The translations under genes and the position numbers were made by a program. A DNA stretch of 14,754 nucleotides from CAYFSC01 sp964345695 (GTDB lineage: Bacteria; Bacteroidota; Rhodothermia; Rhodothermales; Salinibacteraceae). Below are positions 1 through 6,214 of this stretch, one piece after another. The stretch's first letter is position 1. The number at the start of each line of letters is the position of its first letter. The notes beneath the pieces were generated by a model, which ran no database searches, was not told where the DNA came from, and saw only the letters and a program-made list of their open reading frames with translations. The DNA lies in NCBI GenBank assembly GCA_964345695.1, contig CAYFSC010000072.1:1-14754 (forward strand), given 5' to 3'.

Positions 1-572
1 CCGAGGAGCGGGATCTGCCCATCATCCCGCCGTACGACCACCCGCACGTCGTGGCGGGACAGGGAACGACGGGCGACGAGCTGTTCGACGCCGTCGGCGA
101 TCTCGACGTGCTGCTCGTCTGCTGCGGCGGAGGCGGGCTGCTCTCCGGCTGCGCGATTGCCGCGAAGCACCACTGCCCGGACTGCACGGTCATTGGCGTG
201 GAGCCGGAGGCGGGCGACGACGCGACGCGCTCTTTCCACACCGGCGAGCTCCAAACGGTGCACAACCCGGACACCATCGCCGACGGCGCGCGGACGCCTT
301 ATCTCGGGGCGGTCACGTTTCCCCTCGTGCTCGAATACGCCGACGACATGGTGACCGTGAGCGACGACGCCCTCCGCCGCACGATGCACTTCGTGTGGGA
401 GCGCATGAAGATGGTCGTCGAGCCGACGGGCGTGCTGGCCGCCGCCGCGCTGCACGACGGCGTCGTGCCGGGCGACGGGCGGCGCATCGGCGTGATCGTG
501 AGCGGCGGCAACGTCGACCTGCAGCGAGCCGCGGATTTGTTTGCGGACGTGGAGCAGCGCCGTGATTCCTAG
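1..572 (+). CDS. Threonine/serine dehydratase family PLP enzyme, C-terminal part (5' end outside window)
   Basis: The frame is open from base 3 to the TAG at 570-572, giving 189 visible residues. The GTG at 51 lies inside the conserved stretch PPYDHPHVVAGQGTTG and is not a start. The glycine-rich loop CCGGGGLLSG is the PLP-phosphate-binding loop of fold-type II enzymes. The end carries VVEPTG and VSGGN, whose Ser normally faces the PLP pyridine nitrogen in this family. The enzyme would deaminate threonine or serine to a 2-oxoacid in the cytoplasm. The protein ends soon after SGGNVDLQ, so there is no C-terminal ACT domain. This fits the short catabolic dehydratase or serine racemase branch better than the isoleucine-regulated biosynthetic IlvA. 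Hydroxyaspartate ammonia-lyase is another possibility in the same branch. The family is clear, but the substrate is not. Confidence 0.9.
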   Translation, partial: EERDLPIIPPYDHPHVVAGQGTTGDELFDAVGDLDVLLVCCGGGGLLSGCAIAAKHHCPDCTVIGVEPEAGDDATRSFHTGELQTVHNPDTIADGARTPYLGAVTFPLVLEYADDMVTVSDDALRRTMHFVWERMKMVVEPTGVLAAAALHDGVVPGDGRRIGVIVSGGNVDLQRAADLFADVEQRRDS

Positions 573-679
573 ACGCCCCGTTCGAGTGAGCCGTTTCTCG
601 GCGTTTCTGGAAGCAACGGAACGGAATCCCGCGCGTACGCTCTTCGCACAACCGACGTGAATCACGAGCCTGCACGTCC
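573..679. other. Intergenic gap before the DUF433/DUF5615 pair
   Basis: This 107-nt gap separates the dehydratase stop from the DUF433 start. It holds no plausible gene, no convincing terminator with a T-run and no clear promoter. The only visible structure is a short imperfect direct repeat around cgtttctcgg/cgtttctgga. A promoter for the toxin-antitoxin pair would be expected here, but I cannot point to it. Confidence 0.5.
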
Positions 680-907
680 ATGAATTGGCGCGACCACATC
701 ACCGTCGATCCCAAAGTGTGCCATGGTCAGCCCTGCATCAAGGACACGCGCATCATGGTGTCGGTCATTTTGGATAATCTTGCGGCCGGCGTATCCATGG
801 CAGAGATCATGGAAAGCTACCCCTCACTCACAGAAGAGGACATTCGGGCCTCGATTGCGTACGCCGCAGATCTCTCTCGTGAGCGTGTGCGTCCCCTCTC
901 TGCGTAA
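680..907 (+). CDS. DUF433 family protein, probable antitoxin (VapB45-like)
   Basis: This protein has 75 residues, a normal length for DUF433. The family pattern is clear: ITVDPKVCHGQPCIKDTRI near the N-terminus (residues 7-25), then a helix-turn-helix-like half with AGVSMAEIMESYPSLTEEDI (about 37-56) and IAYAADLSRER. DUF433 proteins usually accompany a PIN-like DUF5615 protein and are thought to be the DNA-binding antitoxin that neutralises it and represses the operon. Here the DUF5615 gene follows after only 6 nt, which is the standard order. The ATG at 680 is the only sensible start, and no strong Shine-Dalgarno precedes it. Antitoxin activity is inferred from family and context. Confidence 0.88.
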   Translation: MNWRDHITVDPKVCHGQPCIKDTRIMVSVILDNLAAGVSMAEIMESYPSLTEEDIRASIAYAADLSRERVRPLSA

Positions 908-913
908 GTCACC

Positions 914-1264
914 ATGACCTTCGAGATCGACGAGAACCTCCCCGAGGAGGCTGCGACTCTCTTTCAGCAAAGAGGGTCCGACGCCGCCGCCATACGGGAG
1001 CAAGAAATGAGTGGATCGTCTGACCGACGAGTGGCTTCGATTCTGCAAGAGGAGAAGCGGGTCCTCGTCACTCTGGACACCGATTTTGCCGACATTCGAA
1101 CCTACCCACCGGAGGACTTCGCAGGCATCATCGTACTTCGCCTGAATCAGCAGGATCGGAAGCACGTCTTGACGGCTCTCGAACGCCTTCTTCCTGTTCT
1201 TGCGGAAGAGCCTCTGTCTGGATGCCTCTGGATTGTCGGTGAGAACAACCTGCGTATTCGATAG
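914..1264 (+). CDS. DUF5615 PIN-like protein, probable toxin nuclease
   Basis: This protein has 116 residues, a full-length DUF5615 (PIN-like) protein. The conserved acidic positions are visible: D6 and E7 in IDENLP, D37 in GSSDRRV, and D55 and D57 in LVTLDTDF. These are the expected metal-binding residues of a PIN-fold nuclease. The C-terminal half contains GIIVLRL and ends with LWIVGENNLRIR, as in relatives. It follows the DUF433 gene by 6 nt and precedes the DUF2400 gene by 8 nt, so all three may share a transcript. Codons such as aga, caa, act, agt and ttt are more frequent here than in the GC-biased neighbours, which hints that the pair was acquired. The predicted role is an RNase toxin held by its partner. 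The RNA target is unknown, and not all members of this family have proven toxicity. Confidence 0.87.
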   Translation: MTFEIDENLPEEAATLFQQRGSDAAAIREQEMSGSSDRRVASILQEEKRVLVTLDTDFADIRTYPPEDFAGIIVLRLNQQDRKHVLTALERLLPVLAEEPLSGCLWIVGENNLRIR

Positions 1265-1272
1265 ACGCATGC

Positions 1273-2139
1273 ATGTCTCGTCCCCCAATGCCCTCCCTAA
1301 AGGCCCTGAAATCGCACCTCGACACGCTCGTCGACCGCTACGAAGACCCGGAATTCGTCGCGAAGGACCCGATTTCGATTCCGCACGGGTTCGACGATCC
1401 GCGGGATCAGGAGGTGATCGGGCTGTACGCGGCGCTGCTGGCGTGGGGACGCCGCGAGACGGTGCTGAACAAGATGGCGGAGCTGTGCGAGCGGATGGAC
1501 TACGCCCCCTTCCGCTTCGTGCGCGACTTCGATCCGGAGCGGGATGCGGCGGCGCTGGAGGGTTTCGTCCATCGCACGTTCCAGCCGGAGGATGCGTTCT
1601 GGTTCACCAAGAACCTGAGCGCGGCCCTGGCGCGTCACGGCTCCGTCGAGACCCTCTTCGCCGATCACCTCCCGGACGATGATGGCGATGCCGCCACCGA
1701 CCTCGGTCCGGCGATTCAGGGCTTCAGCACGACGATCTACGGGATCGACCCGGCCACGCCGCAGCGGCTCCGCAAGCACCTGGCGCGCCCGGAAGCGGGC
1801 AGTGCCTGCAAGCGACTGGTGATGTACCTGCGCTGGATGGTGCGTCCGGGCCCCGTGGACCTCGGCATCTGGACGCGCATCGACCCGGCGCAGCTGATGC
1901 TTCCGCTCGACGTGCACTCGGGCCGCCAAGCCCGCGCGCTCGGCCTCCTCGGCGGGCGCAAGTCCAATGACTGGAAAGCGGTGCGCCGCCTCACGGCGGT
2001 GTGCCAGGCCTTCGATGCGTCGGACCCCGCCAAATACGACTTCGCGTTTTTCGGGGCCGGAGCCTACGACGAGTCGCTCGACGCGAGATTCACGGGCGAC
2101 AACAAGCTGGACCGCAGCTCCTTGCCCACGCCGCGGTAG
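1273..2139 (+). CDS. TIGR02757/DUF2400 family protein
   Basis: This protein has 288 residues. It matches the TIGR02757 (DUF2400) pattern throughout: a start like YEDPEFVAKDPISIPHGF (residues about 23-40), IGLYAALLAWGRRETVLNKM, a central CKRLVMYLRWMVR, VDLGIWTRIDPAQLMLPLDVH, and the end DPAKYDFAFFGAGAYDE. The family is common in Bacteroidota and has no firmly established function. The CKRL, LRWMV and DVH-type conserved positions suggest an enzyme, but no reaction can be assigned. ATG 1273 is used; ATG 1288 (MPSLKALK) is an equally possible start. The last ~20 residues after the usual end of the family overlap the opposite-strand flavin reductase gene, and the stop is at 2137-2139. The gene starts 8 nt after the DUF5615 gene, which may be read-through or an old insertion of the toxin pair upstream. 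Confidence 0.9.
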   Translation: MSRPPMPSLKALKSHLDTLVDRYEDPEFVAKDPISIPHGFDDPRDQEVIGLYAALLAWGRRETVLNKMAELCERMDYAPFRFVRDFDPERDAAALEGFVHRTFQPEDAFWFTKNLSAALARHGSVETLFADHLPDDDGDAATDLGPAIQGFSTTIYGIDPATPQRLRKHLARPEAGSACKRLVMYLRWMVRPGPVDLGIWTRIDPAQLMLPLDVHSGRQARALGLLGGRKSNDWKAVRRLTAVCQAFDASDPAKYDFAFFGAGAYDESLDARFTGDNKLDRSSLPTPR

Positions 2140-2615
2140 CTCCGCTGGTAGTACAGCACCGCCCCGCCGTCGTCGTTTACCACATCGACGTCCACGACGC
2201 GACCGACGTACACCGTATGATCGCCCGCGTCGATCGAGTCATGAGGGACGCAGTCCAACGTGCCGGTCACGCCGTCGATCACCGGCGTCCCGTACGTATC
2301 GCGGCGGTGCGGTACCGATTCGAACTGCTCGGCGCCCGTGAGATCCGGCGTGGCAAAGTGCTTGGCGAGATAGGCCTGCCCTTCGCCGAGGATGTGCACG
2401 CAGAAGCGGTCGCACGTCTCCATGACGCCTTTCATCTGCGACTGCTTCCCGACGTTAAAGCAGATCAGTGGCGGGTCGAGGTTGACGCTCGTGAACGATC
2501 CGATCGTGATGCCGCGCGCCTCGGTCGTGCCGTCTGCCGTGACCACGACCACAGGTGACGGCACGTGTCGCATCACCGCCCGAAACGTCGCGCTGTCGAC
2601 CGACTCTTGGGACAT
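2064..2615 (-). CDS. Flavin reductase-like FMN-binding split-barrel protein
   Basis: This protein has 183 residues with the typical split-barrel layout. The N-terminal helix is followed by SPVVVVTADG (residues 20-29), then ARGITIGSFTSVNLDPPLICFNV (about 33-55) with the Gly-x-Thr and Ser-Phe-x-Ser positions that line the FMN phosphate site. After that come FCVHILGE, LAKHFATPDLTG and a C-terminal HTVYVGRVVDVDV strand leading to VLYYQRSYR. Relatives reduce free FMN or FAD with NAD(P)H, often as the small component of two-component monooxygenases, but no monooxygenase gene is adjacent. Its 24 C-terminal residues are encoded antisense to the end of the DUF2400 gene. The gene lies 143 nt downstream of dnaJ on the same strand and could be co-transcribed with it. 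The start is ATG at 2615, with no visible Shine-Dalgarno. Confidence 0.9.
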   Translation of the reverse strand: MSQESVDSATFRAVMRHVPSPVVVVTADGTTEARGITIGSFTSVNLDPPLICFNVGKQSQMKGVMETCDRFCVHILGEGQAYLAKHFATPDLTGAEQFESVPHRRDTYGTPVIDGVTGTLDCVPHDSIDAGDHTVYVGRVVDVDVVNDDGGAVLYYQRSYRGVGKELRSSLLSPVNLASSDSS

Positions 2616-2758
2616 AATACTGGATGGAGTTGGGGATCTGAAAGACAGCGCATGTGAACGGGCGACGCCGGAGACAGATCAGACGATGCGCGGTTCGTAT
2701 CAATGTGGTTGCACGTGTAGACCCATCCGCATCCTTTCGAGCGCTCCGCGGAACCGGC
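2616..2758. other. Gap between dnaJ and the flavin reductase gene
   Basis: This 143-nt spacer follows dnaJ on the minus strand. The only stem candidate is a weak pair, TTTCG near 2737 with CGAAA near 2762, with a long loop and no T-run. I see no convincing terminator or promoter, so whether the flavin reductase is part of the dnaJ transcript stays open. Confidence 0.4.
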
Positions 2759-3940
2759 TCACGAAAAGACGTCGCGGACCTTGCGAAAGAAGGACTTCTT
2801 CGGACGCTCCGTGCCGGGACTCGGCTGGAAGTGCTCGCGATCCGTCAGGTCCTCCAGCAGTTCGCGCTCCTCGGCGGTCAGGTCCTGCGGCGTCCACACG
2901 TGCACCCGGATCATCTGGTCGCCCTTGCCGCTGCCGTTCAGGTCGGGAATGCCCCGGTTGCGCATCCGCAGGATTTTGCCCGCCTGCACGCCGGGGTCGA
3001 CCTCCAGGCGCGCCGTGCCCTTGAGCGTCGGCACCTCGACCTCCGTGCCGAGCGCCGCCTCGGGGAAGGACAGGTACAGATCGTAGTAGATGTCGAGGCC
3101 GTCGCGGACGAAGTCGTCGTGCGGCTTCTCTTCGATCTCGATCCGGAGATCCCCCGACTCGCCGCCGCGGATGCCCGCGTTCCCGCCGCCGGAGATGGTG
3201 AGGTAGTTGCCCTCCATAACGCCGGCCGGCACGTTGATCGTGACCGCCTCTTCCTGCTCCACGCGGCCTTCACCGCCGCAGGTGTCGCAGCGGTTCTGGA
3301 TGATGCGCCCTTCGCCGTTGCACTTCGGGCAGGTCTGCACGTTGACCATCTGCCCGAACACGGAGCGCGTCACCTCCCGAATCTCGCCGGTGCCGTCACA
3401 TCGCGGGCACATAGTGAAGTTGCCGCCCTCGACGCCGCCCTCCGCGCCGGTGCCCTCGCAGTCCTCGCATTCGGCGTACTTGCGGACCTTGATCTGCTTC
3501 TCGACCCCTTCGGCGATCTCTTCGAGGGTGAGCGGCAGGGTGACGCGCAGGTTGCTGCCGGGCCGCCCCCGCTTGCGCTGCGAGCGAGAACGGCGCCCTC
3601 GGCCGCGCCCGCGACCGCCGGCACCGCCGAAGATCTCGTTGAACGCGTCGAAAATATCGTTGATGTCCTGGAAGCCGCCCGGCCGCCGCCCCCCTCCGCC
3701 GCCGCGGCCGCCGTTCTGGCCGAGTCCGGCATGGCCGAACCGGTCGTAGCGCTTGCGCTTCTCGGGCGTCGAGAGCACCTCGTAAGCCTCGGCGGCCTTC
3801 TTGAACTTCTCCTCGGCCTGCGGATCATCCGGGTTGCGGTCCGGATGGTATTCCATCGCAATCTTCCGGTACGCCTTCTTGATCTCCTTCTCGGAGGCGT
3901 CGGTATCGACGCCGAGAATGTCGTAATAATCGTCAGGCAT
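2759..3940 (-). CDS. dnaJ: Chaperone protein DnaJ (type I Hsp40)
   Basis: This protein has 393 residues and is a complete class I DnaJ. The J domain occupies residues 4-69, with the HPD motif at 32-34 that triggers DnaK ATP hydrolysis. A Gly/Phe-rich segment follows (about 70-109). All four zinc-binding CxxCxGxG repeats are present, starting at C158, C178, C204 and C218. The C-terminal substrate-binding domains run from about 230 to 350. One oddity is the linker at 110-126, where ten of 17 residues are Arg or Lys. This is denser than the shorter RGRQRAARG-type stretch in the E. coli protein, and the rest of the protein is acidic. The gene is third in the order hrcA-grpE-dnaJ, 159 nt after grpE. 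The start is ATG without a Shine-Dalgarno. The protein works with DnaK, which is encoded elsewhere, and with GrpE. Confidence 0.98.
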   Translation of the reverse strand: MPDDYYDILGVDTDASEKEIKKAYRKIAMEYHPDRNPDDPQAEEKFKKAAEAYEVLSTPEKRKRYDRFGHAGLGQNGGRGGGGGRRPGGFQDINDIFDAFNEIFGGAGGRGRGRGRRSRSQRKRGRPGSNLRVTLPLTLEEIAEGVEKQIKVRKYAECEDCEGTGAEGGVEGGNFTMCPRCDGTGEIREVTRSVFGQMVNVQTCPKCNGEGRIIQNRCDTCGGEGRVEQEEAVTINVPAGVMEGNYLTISGGGNAGIRGGESGDLRIEIEEKPHDDFVRDGLDIYYDLYLSFPEAALGTEVEVPTLKGTARLEVDPGVQAGKILRMRNRGIPDLNGSGKGDQMIRVHVWTPQDLTAEERELLEDLTDREHFQPSPGTERPKKSFFRKVRDVFS

Positions 3941-3981
3941 GAAGGGATTTCATCGATTCGAGAGAAGCACACGCGTCGGGG

Positions 3982-4022
3982 ACAGCGGCCGGCAGGAGAA
4001 GGTCGGTGCGGCACGCCGCTGT
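3982..4022 (-). repeat. Second inverted repeat in the grpE-dnaJ spacer
   Basis: Arms of 8 nt (acagcggc at 3982-3989 and gccgctgt at 4015-4022) are perfectly complementary around a 25-nt loop that itself contains gtgcggcac. In the minus-strand transcript this hairpin would form 42 nt before the dnaJ start. No T-run follows, so it does not look like a simple terminator. It may form part of a structured leader for dnaJ together with the stronger hairpin at 4048-4080. Confidence 0.5.
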
Positions 4023-4047
4023 TTGCATCCAGGGGGTCGCCGGGGGC

Positions 4048-4080
4048 GAACGCCGACGCGATCTCTCGCGTCGGCGGTTC
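4048..4080 (-). repeat. Strong inverted repeat just after grpE (hairpin)
   Basis: The sequence gccgacgcga (4052-4061), loop tctc (4062-4065) and tcgcgtcggc (4066-4075) form a perfect 10-bp GC-rich stem with a 4-nt loop. It is extended by gaac (4048-4051) pairing with gttc (4077-4080) across one bulged G at 4076. It begins 19 nt after the grpE stop in the direction of transcription. No T-run follows on the minus strand. It is therefore more likely an mRNA-stabilising or processing hairpin, or a partial attenuator, than a canonical intrinsic terminator. Confidence 0.75.
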
Positions 4081-4099
4081 ATGGTCCTTCCCGTCCCAC

Positions 4100-4717
4100 T
4101 CAGCCTTGATCGGGTTCGGAGGCGACGATCACGCGGCTGTGACGGATGACGCGGTCGCCCATGGTGTAGCCCGTGCGCACCTCATGCACGACCGTGCCGG
4201 GCTCGGCCTCGTCGGTGGGCTGCTGCATCATGGCCTCGTGCAGCGACTCGTCGAACGGCTCGCCCTCCGCCTCAATCGGCTCGACGCCCAGCTTGCTAAG
4301 CTCGTCGCGGAACTTGCGGAAGACCATCTCGACACCGCCCTTGAGCGACTCGTACGCCTCGGCGGGATCGTCCGCTTCGTCGAGCGACGCGGCCGCGTCC
4401 ATCGAACGCTCGAAGTCGTCGAGCACTTCGAGCATGGTGCGGATCACATCCACCTTGCCCGCTTCGTAGCGACGGCGCTTTTCGCGCTCGGTGCGACGCT
4501 TGTAGTTTTCGAGCTCGGCCGCCGTACGCAGCAGGCGCTCGTTGATCTCGTCGCGCTCGGCCTTGACCGCCTCAATTTGTTCTTCGAGGCTCTGCTCGCC
4601 GTTGTCGTCGGACGCTCCGTTGCTTGCGGCCTCGGCGGGTTCGTTCACAGCCTCGGTCGGGGGGTCCGGCTCATCCGGTTCGTCCGGCGTGTGCGCATCC
4701 GTAGATTCAGCAGTCAC
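4100..4717 (-). CDS. grpE: Nucleotide exchange factor GrpE
   Basis: This protein has 205 residues. An acidic, low-complexity N-terminus (about 1-40, rich in Asp, Glu and Pro) is followed by a long coiled-coil helix (about 42-95, EEQIEAVKAERDEI to KRRRYEAGK). The C-terminal beta domain carries the GrpE signature GEPFDESLHEAMMQ and ends with GYTMGDRVIRHSRVIVA. GrpE dimers release ADP from DnaK and so pair functionally with DnaJ, which is encoded next in the cluster. The start codon is GTG at 4717, the only start that keeps the usual acidic N-terminus, and no Shine-Dalgarno precedes it. The gene starts 98 nt after hrcA. The long acidic N-terminus would suit a salt-tolerant organism, but this is only an inference. 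Confidence 0.97.
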   Translation of the reverse strand: MTAESTDAHTPDEPDEPDPPTEAVNEPAEAASNGASDDNGEQSLEEQIEAVKAERDEINERLLRTAAELENYKRRTEREKRRRYEAGKVDVIRTMLEVLDDFERSMDAAASLDEADDPAEAYESLKGGVEMVFRKFRDELSKLGVEPIEAEGEPFDESLHEAMMQQPTDEAEPGTVVHEVRTGYTMGDRVIRHSRVIVASEPDQG

Positions 4718-4815
4718 GTGGGTCAGCAGATCAGTTCGTGGAACAAATCGGGGTCGCGGGTGCCGTGCCGAACCTCAGTGTCTGTCCGACGCAATCCGGT
4801 CCGGGACGGCGCGAT

Positions 4816-5928
4816 CTACGTTGATAGCGACGCCGACGTCGGAGGATCCGAGGAGGAGGGTCGATTGAGCACGTCTGCCATATTCTTCACCAAGGCCACC
4901 GCGCGCCCATAATCCATCCGGGTGGGCCCGATCACGCCGAGCGTGCCAATGGTGTCGCCCAGCCGGTACGGCGCCGTCACGATCGAATACGCCTCGAGCT
5001 CCTCGCGATGCGTTTCGCTTCCGATGCGCACCACGACGCGGCCGATCGACTCCGGATCGTCGTCGAACAGATCTTCGAGCAGGGTAACCACGCGGCCCTC
5101 GTCCTCGATGATACGGATGAGGTGGCGCACGTCGTCGAGCTCCTGGAATTCGGGCTGCTCCAGGATGTTTTGCGTGCCGCCGAGGCGGAGACGGTCCTCT
5201 TTCGGATCGCTGAACAGCACCGACGCTTCCTCGCGGACGCGCTCCACGATGCCGGTGCGGTCTTCAATGTCGCGGGTCCGCTCCTCGTGGGTTTCCCGGA
5301 TCTCTTTCAGGGTCAGCCCGGCCAGGCGCTCGTTCAGGATGGACACGACGCGGCTGAGCTCCGACCGGCGCACGTCGGCCGAGAAGTTGAGCACGATGGT
5401 TTTGACGAGCCCACCCTTCACGCTCAGCACGAACATCATGCGCGATCGGGAGAGCGGAACGATGTCGAGCCGCTCCAGCACGCCGGTCGAGAGGCTCGGA
5501 CTGAGCGCGATGCCGAGCAGACTCGTGAGCTTGCTGAGCAGTCGCGTGCTTTCGCTCAGCAGCTCGTCGGTGTCGCGGACGAGTTCGGCCAGATGCTCTT
5601 TGAGCACGTGCCGCTCGGCCTTCGACAGCGAGGGACGGTCCATCAGGTGATCCACGAACGTCCGGTAGCCGAGCTGCGTGGGCATCCGGCCGGCCGACGT
5701 GTACGGATGGTCGAGGTAGCCCATGTCTTCCAAATCCGCCATGGTGTTGCGGATGGAAGCCGCACTAAGCCCGACATCGTACTTCTTCGCGAGCGAACGC
5801 GAACCGACCGGCCCCGCGGTGTCGATGAAGTGATCCACAACGAGACGCAGGATGTTGCGCTCTCGCTCTGACAGGGGCGGCCGCGCGTCGGCGGCGTCAG
5901 CGGTCACATGTTCGTCTGCGGTACTCAC
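4816..5928 (-). CDS. hrcA: Heat-inducible transcription repressor HrcA
   Basis: This protein has 370 residues, close to the usual HrcA length. The N-terminal winged helix spans about residues 19-95, with LSERERNILRLVVDHFI, GSRSLAKKY, ASIRNTMADLEDMGYLDHPYTSAGRMPT and GYRTFVDHLM, all hallmark HrcA stretches. A GAF-like ligand and dimerisation domain follows and ends at DYGRAVALVKNMADVL. HrcA represses chaperone operons by binding CIRCE operators, and its folding depends on GroEL. The start chosen is GTG at 5928 (first residues MSTADEH). The frame stays open far upstream but has no plausible start before it runs antisense into sppA, and a second GTG at 5907 is possible. It is the first gene of hrcA-grpE-dnaJ. 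I could not find a canonical CIRCE upstream, so autoregulation is not shown. Confidence 0.96.
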   Translation of the reverse strand: MSTADEHVTADAADARPPLSERERNILRLVVDHFIDTAGPVGSRSLAKKYDVGLSAASIRNTMADLEDMGYLDHPYTSAGRMPTQLGYRTFVDHLMDRPSLSKAERHVLKEHLAELVRDTDELLSESTRLLSKLTSLLGIALSPSLSTGVLERLDIVPLSRSRMMFVLSVKGGLVKTIVLNFSADVRRSELSRVVSILNERLAGLTLKEIRETHEERTRDIEDRTGIVERVREEASVLFSDPKEDRLRLGGTQNILEQPEFQELDDVRHLIRIIEDEGRVVTLLEDLFDDDPESIGRVVVRIGSETHREELEAYSIVTAPYRLGDTIGTLGVIGPTRMDYGRAVALVKNMADVLNRPSSSDPPTSASLST

Positions 5929-6214
5929 GTTCGAATGCAGATTGCTCCAAGTACGGCGAACGTGTGCGTCCGCCCGGTTCGGGGGAGGCCCTTGGGCGGG
6001 GCATGGTGATAGACGTACATTGGATGCAGCTTGTGGTTTCCAGACGGATCCGGGGGAGGGCCCTGGCCGTCGCCGTCGCCGGGACAACCGCTTCGCACAA
6101 ATGTGCCGAGTGCGTTGAAACGCGGAGCGGCCTCCTCGTGTAGAGCACTTCGGCGTTACCGTCCGGCATTGTGCCGGCGGCCCCGCATTCGTTTCCTCAT
6201 CGATTGCCCCGTCT
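5929..6214. promoter_or_regulatory. Divergent hrcA/sppA intergenic region
   Basis: This 286-nt region separates the starts of hrcA (minus) and sppA (plus), so promoters in both directions must lie in or near it. I see no canonical CIRCE (TTAGCACTC-N9-GAGTGCTAA): a gagtgc near 6109 and an agcact near 6145 are in the wrong order and spacing. Two features stand out: an imperfect direct repeat (gggggaggcccttgg at 5981-5995, gggggagggccctgg at 6052-6066) and the small inverted repeat at 6163-6177. No -35/-10 or Bacteroidota -33/-7 pair is convincing. Confidence 0.5.
6163..6177. repeat. Short perfect inverted repeat upstream of sppA
   Basis: The arms ccggca (6163-6168) and tgccgg (6172-6177) flank the 3-nt loop ttg, 37 nt before the sppA start. 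It could be a hairpin in the sppA leader or a small operator. With 6-bp arms in GC-rich DNA, chance is also a fair explanation. Confidence 0.35.

Noticed and set aside
2654..4912. A 752-codon open frame on the plus strand
   Set aside because: It runs antisense through dnaJ and grpE, whose motifs are unmistakable. Its Ala/Arg/Leu/Val-rich composition is the usual shadow of a GC-rich gene.
6109..6150. Possible CIRCE from gagtgc and agcact elements
   Set aside because: The half sites are in the reverse order and too far apart; a CIRCE needs TTAGCACTC, 9 nt, then GAGTGCTAA.
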